Source: Zopfochytrium polystomum (Eukaryota; Chytridiomycota; Chytridiomycetes; Chytridiales; Chytridiaceae). From it: a stretch of 64,000 bases of DNA. Location: positions 496,001 to 560,000 of the forward strand of contig JAIVFJ010000013.1 in NCBI GenBank assembly GCA_025765615.1, read 5' to 3'. The stretch's first letter is position 1. Each line of letters opens with the position of its first letter. The notes beneath the pieces were generated by a model, which saw only the letters and a program-made list of their open reading frames with translations, did no database searches and was not told the DNA's origin. This document shows, piece after piece, positions 57,503 through 64,000 of this stretch. The position numbers were made by a program, and so were the translations under genes.

Positions 57503-57863
57503 CAGTGTCGTTGAAATGCATTGGGCTATCGGTGTATCTGCCACTCTGGCTGACCAATCTGACAAGAGGAGCTGTTGGGCAATGCACTCACAAAGACAGT
57601 TGTCCACTTACATGCAGAGGAATTGAGCCTCGGCAAGATCAGCCGCTTTGTTACCCTGTTTTGGCAAGTCAGGGAGCCTGGTGGATCTTCCAATGCAGTG
57701 GATGCCCAAAAAAGCCCTCAGTCTACATCCTATAATCTAAGATATGGGAAGGCTATGGCTTACCACCTCGCCCGCAAGGATATTTGTAATCCAGCACCCC
57801 AGAGGGTAGCTGGATTAAACTTAATTAAACTTTATTTTTGCAACTTTTGCATTGCTGATGCAA
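57503..57863. other. Spacer
   Basis: No recognisable feature. Confidence 0.35.
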
Positions 57864-58880
57864 TTATTGATCCAGCAAGATAGAAAGAGTATCCAATCTT
57901 TGATCTTTTGCCAACCTTTTTTGGAACCCTGGACTCTCCCAGAGTGACGACACCCTGTCATACGGAAGACCCTTTACCATGAGGCCAGCCACATTTTTCA
58001 CACGTGACAGAGCCACAAACGTGAGCCCAGTTGTTTGTTCTTTGGAGCCAATGTCAACATAAGCAGAAGCAAGTGTTTGCCCTTGACTCTTGTGAATTGT
58101 CATGGCATTGGCCAGCCTCAAGGGCAACTTTGTACGTGTTCCTCCATTAGTGCCATCAACTGATATCGGAGAGATAGCCACATATTTCTCATGTCCCTCA
58201 ACACCGTCGTCAAAAGAGGGACCAGGAGCAGCATATTGGTCCATTTCAACCACCACAAACAGCGGCATTGCAGCATTGTCAGATCCAAAAACTATATCTT
58301 GGACAGAACCAAGTGCACCATTTGCAAGCCCAACACGCTTTCACATATTTGATGTTAGGGCAACCCTTGCCCCAATGGCAATGCAAATGAAGTTCTCCAA
58401 GTTTTGAAAGTCCTTGGAATCATTTCTTCTTGCATTTTCAGGATTATTGAGTGCAGTTACCTGAACAATTGGAGAGCGAAGCTGCTGCTGCTGGGCGCGG
58501 TTATGCTCCTCAACTGCGAAGTTTGTGAAGAATAAATGCACTGAATCCCGAAATTGTTTTTGGTAAATCTCACATGCACCAGCCCTTTCATAACTGCAGT
58601 TGTTCTTAAGAAATCTCCAGTGATCTTTTGTCATGATGCCACTGTGCAATGCCCTCAAGAGGTAAACAAAAGTTGCTTGGTTCAGGTCATGGCCAACAAC
58701 CTGCTGACAATGGATTGTTGTGAGGTGTGCAGTCTTGTTGAAAAGTTTATAGGAATGATAACCAGCCTTTCCTTGGTCACTTTTTGCACTAGTGCCATTA
58801 AATAACAGAGTACCTCCAACTGGTGGTATCAGCAACACTTTTAAACAAAGCAGCAATATATGTCCCTTTTTTCTGGCCAT
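57864..58880 (-). pseudogene. PIF1-like helicase C-terminal part with an in-frame stop
   Basis: The minus strand carries one frame interrupted by a single TGA at 58339..58341. Before it: PPVGGTLLFNGTSAKSDQGK, VVGHDLNQATFVYLLRALHS, HLFFTNFAVEEHNRAQQQ, IAIGARVALTSNM. After it: KRVGLANGALGSVQDIVFGS, LPLRLANAMTIHKSQGQTL, TGLTFVALSRVKNVAGLMVK. These are the PIF1 motifs III-VI (GARV-LTSN, TIHKSQG-TL, VALSRV). The stop replaces what is usually Trp in the family (N-x-W-x-x-GL-NG). The Walker A/B part is not visible upstream. It may be a relic of a Helitron-type element or of a PIF1 gene copy. Confidence 0.82.
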
Positions 58881-59390
58881 GGGGAGGACACAATTACAAC
58901 CTGAGGTGCGTCATGTTGGAGCCTCACCTGGGAATTATCAGGCTTTCTCTCCCTGAATTTGCCGCCCACCAGGTGGGCTCTTGAAAACAAAGACCAGAGT
59001 GTATGTAATGGAACTTTTTGGAACAAAGTTCTAGTCATGTAATGCTGCAGGTGTGGTCCACTCTGAGCACACTGACCAACTTTGCTGTTCGTGCTGGAAA
59101 ATGCGTTCAAGAAGGTGAGATACTAGTCGAAAGAGTAACACTGGGAATTTGCCACATTCATAGGCATTGCACAACAGTGGGTTCAGTGGTAGAATTATTG
59201 CCAGACGTACAGTAGGCCTGTGCCCTCAACACACTGTCCGTCCAATACCTTTTTAGGGCTCTGGAGCCACCTTCCTGATTTGGGAACTGAAACCCACACA
59301 AGACCCCTTCACCAGCCCAGCCCCCATCTTTTGCCAACAGCACAAACACCACAAACAGACAGTAGAGCTGGGACAAGAAAGAGGAGAATT
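58881..59390. other. Upstream of the helicase pseudogene
   Basis: The Walker A region expected here is not seen in any minus frame. No other gene. Confidence 0.35.
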
Positions 59391-59464
59391 TGGTCACATC
59401 CAGACTCGAACTAGAGACCGTCTGTGTGTTAGGCAGACGTGATAACCAACTACACCATGTGACC
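59391..59464 (-). tRNA. tRNA-Val (AAC)
   Basis: Minus strand: perfect acceptor GGTCACA/TGTGACC, D-arm GGTGTAGTTGGTTATCAC, loop CCTAACA (anticodon AAC) on a GTCTG/CAGAC-like stem, T-arm TCTAG-TTCGAGT-CTGGA with one wobble pair. No intron. Confidence 0.85.
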
Positions 59465-62400
59465 AATGCAAAGATTTCGTGGGGTTTGCAAAATGTTGTG
59501 GGAAGAACGACAACAACCAGTTTAGCCAAGTAAACAAATGGGCTAGCATGCCTGACTCTTCTAACGTGCTGAGACTTTGCCTTGTGTCAAATGTGTCTCA
59601 CTTAGGAACATCATACAATTATAAAGAGGCTGGGTGCAGATTTGTGCCTCACTGTAAATGAAAGGGGGGAAAAGGAAAAAAACCAAAATGGCTTTCCTGA
59701 TTAAGTGCAATATGACTTGAACACAGTTCTGGAGTATGCACACAATCAATGGGCAGTGCTGGAGAACAGCTTCCTTTAAGGCTGGCATCTGAGAAAGTGG
59801 AGACTGGACCTCTGCCGGATCTCTGCCGAATCTGCTCCAAACCTCTGGCGGATGTGGTGGACAGATTTGGTTACTGCCCACACCTGCCCCACAGATAATT
59901 CCCAGTCACTGATATGCAAAAAGACCAAATATCTGCCCAATCTGCTGACAAAGTCCAGACATCCGCCCTCCACCAGATATCTGGGTCTTTAAACAGATAT
60001 GAGAAAACCATGTCTGTGTGTATTCTTGGATACGGAGCTCTTAGTATCTGGTCTGAATCCAGCCAGCCTTAGCCTCCTTCCTGGCTGGGTTCAGATTGAT
60101 TGGAAAATAACCCAGAAAAGCAGATCAAATGCCACTGTGTTGTCTGTCACACCCTGGAGACTGATGTAGAACCAGGGGGCTTGTTTGTCTGTCATGTCCA
60201 CAAATGCAGCACTGCTGACATTTGCAGTTTCACAGTACATTTTGTCACTGAGCTCAAACTGACCCTAAATGGGAGTAGTTACTTTTGCCTCAAGGTTTCT
60301 GGCCTTCCACAACCAGCTGCAATCTTTGAATCCAAAATTGTCTGCTGGACCAGCTCTTTCCCAGTCGCCAGGGACTGTTCCTGGGTGAGATCTTTGGTCG
60401 AATCCAGCTATAGTGTCAAGCAGAGGGGAACTACAGCATAGATCCAACTATCGTAATCACAGGGTTTGTCATGGCAGAGGCTAGCTGTGAATCCAGTAAT
60501 GAATATAGCCGTCATCCAAAAAAACCACATATTGTTGGCAGACGGCGACGGCGATGGTGCTGAGGTAAAGCAATTTGGTCAGAGGGATACTGGGTCTGCT
60601 AGGGATGCTGTGAGACTGTGCACTCTAACTCCTCACCTTGGGCAATAGGTGGAAACTAGAGCATGGACCTAAATACCAATCCTGCTAATGAAAAGGGGCA
60701 AAAGGAGGGTGTCTAGGGGCACTAGACAGGAAAGTGTATTTGGAGTCTTAAAAAGCCCAAGAAAAACACAAATAAATCTCTAACACAAAAGAGGGGTTTC
60801 TCACACCAAAGCATGAAACTCAGACACAATCACAAAAGAAAGCATAATCCTCTGGTGCAAGACACAGAAGGGTTTCATCTGGGGCACAAGGCCAAAAAGC
60901 CAAGTTAGACCAGAGACAGAACCGACTGAATCGGTAAGGGGAGTGACAAGCCACTACAACCCATCAAAAGAAACAACAAAAGAAATAAACAACAAGTCAA
61001 ACCCTGAGTTGGAGGGGGTTGGAGAGACAAAAGGCAGACACAAGGAACAGTTAGTGTGCAGAAGTGCCTGTTGAACCAAACCAGAACTGTTTTCCACTTA
61101 ACAGAACCAGACACAACTTGTCTCACTCCAAGGAGAGTGTTCCAACTCAATCCAAGGGAGAGGGTGCAACCAGGGTGGGAGACAGTGGGACTCTTCTTGC
61201 TCCATCCTACCAGGAGACAGACCTCTGCCTCGCCAAGCCAGAGAGAATAACCTGTCTTAGAAGCAAGGAAGGTCAATACCCACTCCCACACACAAGGAAG
61301 ACACCAAAGACAACCACAGGTATTAGCATGAAAGGAAGAGGGTCTGAGCCCAGTGAACCAGGCCCACCAAAGGCCAAAGGAACCATTACCAGGGACAGGG
61401 AGGAATACCAGGGAGACCATACCACCACATAATACCTGACCAGCCAACTCATTCATATCACCTTGGGAGACCTGGATTTGAAGTGATGTATTGACAGGAA
61501 CCGGCGAGGCACTACCACAGTTTTACTCTCCCACCGTCCATCATCAAGTAGCTCCTACCCCAGACCAGCCTAAAACAGTATGTGCAGAATGGTGAGGTGC
61601 ACTGGGACTTGAACCCAACACACTGCCATAATTGGCCAAGAGAACCAATTCTCCTGTCACACACCAGGGGACTGCCACCCCCAGCTCATACACACAGTCA
61701 GAAAAGGAATAAGGGCAGGCAAGAAGACTTCAGGTACAGGTTCTAAGGGGCAACAAGAATGGGGGGTGGGCTGCTTAAATAGGAGAGGGTTGGAATCAGC
61801 AGGGTGAAGGAAGAAGGAAGGGAAAAGAGGGGAAAACATATACAAAAGAACAAAACAATAAATAAAACAACCAACAAGAAAGAGGAGGAGTGAGTCACCA
61901 AACAATGGGGCCGAGCCATCAAACAAGGAAGACAGCTCAGAAAATCATGGAGCATTTCTTGGCATCAGCTGCCAAGAAAGATGGAGGAGATGGAGAGAGC
62001 TGGTTGGTGCAAAGAGGAAGACAGTCACTCACAGCCACAAAAGAAAAGAGACACACACAGAGACAACAACAAACAAATAAATAAAAGATAAAACAGTAAA
62101 AACAGGAAAAACAGGATAAACTACTAATTGAAAAATAAGTAAAAATCATCAATAAAGAAAGGAGAAAAAACCCTATGATCTCATACCCTTTCATGAGGCC
62201 TTTCATCATGGTAGCTTATGCAGCAGCTCTGTGTTAGCTCTGTGTACACCTGGACTCTATACTTCTACCCACTGAAGCACATCATCCTAATCCATTTCCA
62301 AAATAAGGGGAGCAAGGCTTAGTCATTGTGCAGAACTTAGCATTTCTGCATCATTCAGTTAGTGACCGCCAGCATGTGTCGAACTTAGCACCTTTCCCAT

Positions 62401-62734
62401 TGAAGGGAGCGCTCTACACCACTGAGCTAGAGGGACTCTGGCCAGTAGTGCAGAGCGGCCTGAACCATTCGGCCTGCAACTTAGTGCGTAATAATAACAT
62501 GAATAATATACATGGCCGCGGCTAAGAGACAGTCCAAATCTCAGTGGTCGGCTTGCAGGGACAATAATAACCCATGAAAATAATAAGAAATGGGGTCCAG
62601 CTGTGTTATGTCACTTTTGTGAAACGTTGTTTGGTCAAGTCAAATTGATAATCCTCACAAGTTATCAGTTAAAAAAAATGGGGTATACTCTTTTTATTTG
62701 AGGTCGCAGGCTCAACAGCCTGTCGTCCTCACAA
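59465..62734. other. Long gene-poor stretch
   Basis: No gene recognised in 3.2 kb. Short repeats of the type CTCTGCC-GATCTCTGCC occur near 59810-59850. Two tRNA-like relics occur on the minus strand: about 61591..61660 (T-arm GGGTTCAAGTCCC) and about 62365..62438 (GTCCCTCTAGCTCAGTGG). Neither folds fully. Confidence 0.4.
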
Positions 62735-62805
62735 GAGTGATAACTGACAGTCACACTGGGATCAGGTCTGTCTTGTACCTCTTGCTACTAGCTGCACCTA
62801 ACTTT
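62735..62805 (-). repeat. Family-2 LTR-like repeat fragment, inverted
   Basis: The plus strand here (GATAACTGACAGTCAC, then GGTCTGTCTTGTACCTCTTGC) is the reverse complement of the 5' part of the family-2 repeat (GCAAGAGGCACAAGACAGACC...GTGACTGTCAGTTAT), with substitutions. Confidence 0.6.
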
Positions 62806-62949
62806 AGGACTGTGGTTGGATGTCTCAGGACGCTTGGCTTCTGTTTGGCTGTCTCATGACACTGCAGGTTCACTCCAGGTGAGGGCTTTCTGCCAACAGT
62901 TGCGTAGCATAGAGCGATAATACAGTTACAGTGCTCTGCTGTCCCTGTG

Positions 62950-63031
62950 GACAACGTGGCTGAGCGGTTAAGGCGACAGACTCGAAATTTGTTACTCTTT
63001 GGGTGCGCAGGTTCGAGTCCTGCCGTTGTCG
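62950..63031 (+). tRNA. tRNA-Ser (CGA)
   Basis: Class II tRNA: perfect acceptor GACAACG/CGTTGTC, D-arm TGGCTGAGCGGTTAAGGC, anticodon stem ACAGA/TTTGT with loop CTCGAAA (anticodon CGA), long variable arm TACTCTTTGGGTGC, T-arm GCAGGTTCGAGTCCTGC. No intron. Confidence 0.95.
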
Positions 63032-64000
63032 TTGGAGGGCATTTAAAACAGTGCCAGAGTGGTCTGGCTGTTACCTCCATTGCCATTAGGGGTCCTGAAT
63101 TTTGCTACAGGTGCATGGTCGTTCTCCAATAATTGGAGGCTGCTGGAAGTAACTAAGGATTGAAATTGATGTCCTGATACCCAAGAAACATTGCATAGAT
63201 CACATCACAAAAATCCTTATGTGAAAAACTGCAGAGACTCTCCCAGGTGACAATAGCAATACTCTGATAATTCTTGGCATCAAGTCTACTTTCATTTGTT
63301 CTGGAGGAAATCAAATCTACAACCTGATATCAATATAGATAGCCAGGTAAATAGTCAGGTAAATAGCCACTGGACCAAGCCATACAACACCAATATGGGT
63401 CCAAATGTCACTATATTCTATTGATTTAGATCCTTAGAAATGACTGCAATACAACCAGCAAACAAAACCTGTGGTTTGCCAGTTGCTGGCTGCCAGTGTG
63501 AAGATCCGTATTGCGGCAGTGGTGTTTGGTGCCTGCTAGAGTTGTAGATGCAACCCAAAAGCTTTGGGTGGCCTATGAAATTTTTAATCTCATGGGTCAG
63601 TAGTTAGCTGGGGTTTTACAAGCACTCCCTGAGATAATTATTGACAATTACCAAATAGTAGGGCCACCACCATGAAAATTCTAATTTTAAACTTTCCCAT
63701 AATTTATCCTGCATAACAGCAAACCTTTGTCCTGTCCTCTGCATCACAAAAGAGCTCCTTGTGTTCTTTATGCTGACTGGGCCACAGCATAGAGGACACA
63801 CCCCTTTTCTTTCCTGTTTACTTTTTGTTGCTTTGGTTGATGTCGCTCCCTTTTACCATTCTTCAATCCCCTTTCTGTGCAATGATGTGTGGCCTCCCAG
63901 AGCTTCAAATTTCATCCATCGTCAATTTTGAGGAAAGCTCTTCAAATTTGAGAGCGGTGTGGCTGAATGTGTGGCTGTTGCCTTACAAATTGTTCTTTTC
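63032..64000. other. Intergenic to window end
   Basis: AT-richer sequence without a recognisable gene or repeat. Confidence 0.4.

Noticed and set aside
61591..61660. tRNA-like sequence on the minus strand
   Set aside because: T-arm-like GGGTTCAAGTCCC is present, but acceptor and anticodon stems do not pair.
62365..62438. tRNA-like sequence on the minus strand (GTCCCTCTAGCTCAGTGG...)
   Set aside because: A-box-like half is good, but the T-arm and the 3' acceptor strand do not match; at most a relic.

Overview
The window is nuclear DNA of a filamentous or zoosporic fungus, most likely a chytrid (Chytridiomycota or a close relative). Genes are split by short GT-AG introns (mostly 44-110 bp). 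There are nuclear tRNA genes, three with anticodon-loop introns. Fungal-type genes are present: a Pkc1-like kinase with HR1-C2-C1-kinase order, Ysc84/Lsb3, a PIG-X/Pbn1 homologue, and an ADP/ATP carrier. An axonemal dynein light chain (DNAL4 type) points to a fungus that still makes a flagellum. Families of 'LQWW' repeat proteins and of ankyrin repeats add to the picture. Species-level identification is not possible by reading alone.

Layout. 1-1.8 kb: 3' part of a membrane-anchored protein with a Ser/Thr stalk and a three-unit Cys domain. 3.5-5.6 kb: an ankyrin-repeat locus whose reading frame is broken many times. 5.8-7.9 kb: TMX3-like transmembrane disulfide isomerase (-). 8.6-9.6 kb: ADP/ATP carrier (-). 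10.9-16 kb: Pkc1-like kinase (+), about 12 exons. 16.8-18.5 kb: eIF3m (-). 18.7-19.2 kb: DNAL4 (+). 20-20.9 kb: DUF1684 protein (+). 21-22.9 kb: PIG-X/Pbn1 (+). 23.1-24.2 kb: secreted LPMO-like protein (-). 24.4 kb: tRNA-Asn. 25.3-27.3 kb: leucine-rich-repeat protein (-).

27.6-38 kb is a repeat-rich, lower-GC block. It holds a 308-bp solo LTR with perfect target duplications, an ankyrin remnant, two LQWW genes, and two 412-bp LTR-like repeats about 4.5 kb apart that bracket one LQWW gene and a tRNA-Ala. tRNA-Thr is here too, along with tRNA-Asp and tRNA-Glu relics.

38.5-55.5 kb returns to genes: an F-box-like/LRR protein, tRNA-Ser, two thioredoxin-fold genes without a CxxC motif, a third LQWW gene, an unrecognised multi-exon gene, a micro-exon secreted peptide gene, a GH28 pectinase fragment, a Lys/Ala-rich secreted protein, a degenerate Harbinger-like transposase, and Ysc84/Lsb3.

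55.8-64 kb is a second repeat and tRNA block: tRNA-Glu, -Thr, -Ala, -Val and -Ser, a second 308-bp solo LTR with TSD, a third, truncated copy of the 412-bp repeat, and a PIF1 helicase pseudogene.

The genes do not form one pathway. Loose themes are the secretory route and cell surface (TMX3, PIG-X, LPMO, pectinase, secreted peptides), wall-integrity and endocytic signalling (Pkc1, Ysc84), and expansion of repeat proteins near mobile elements. Exon coordinates were derived by hand from splice signals and reading-frame continuity; where a junction is uncertain this is stated.
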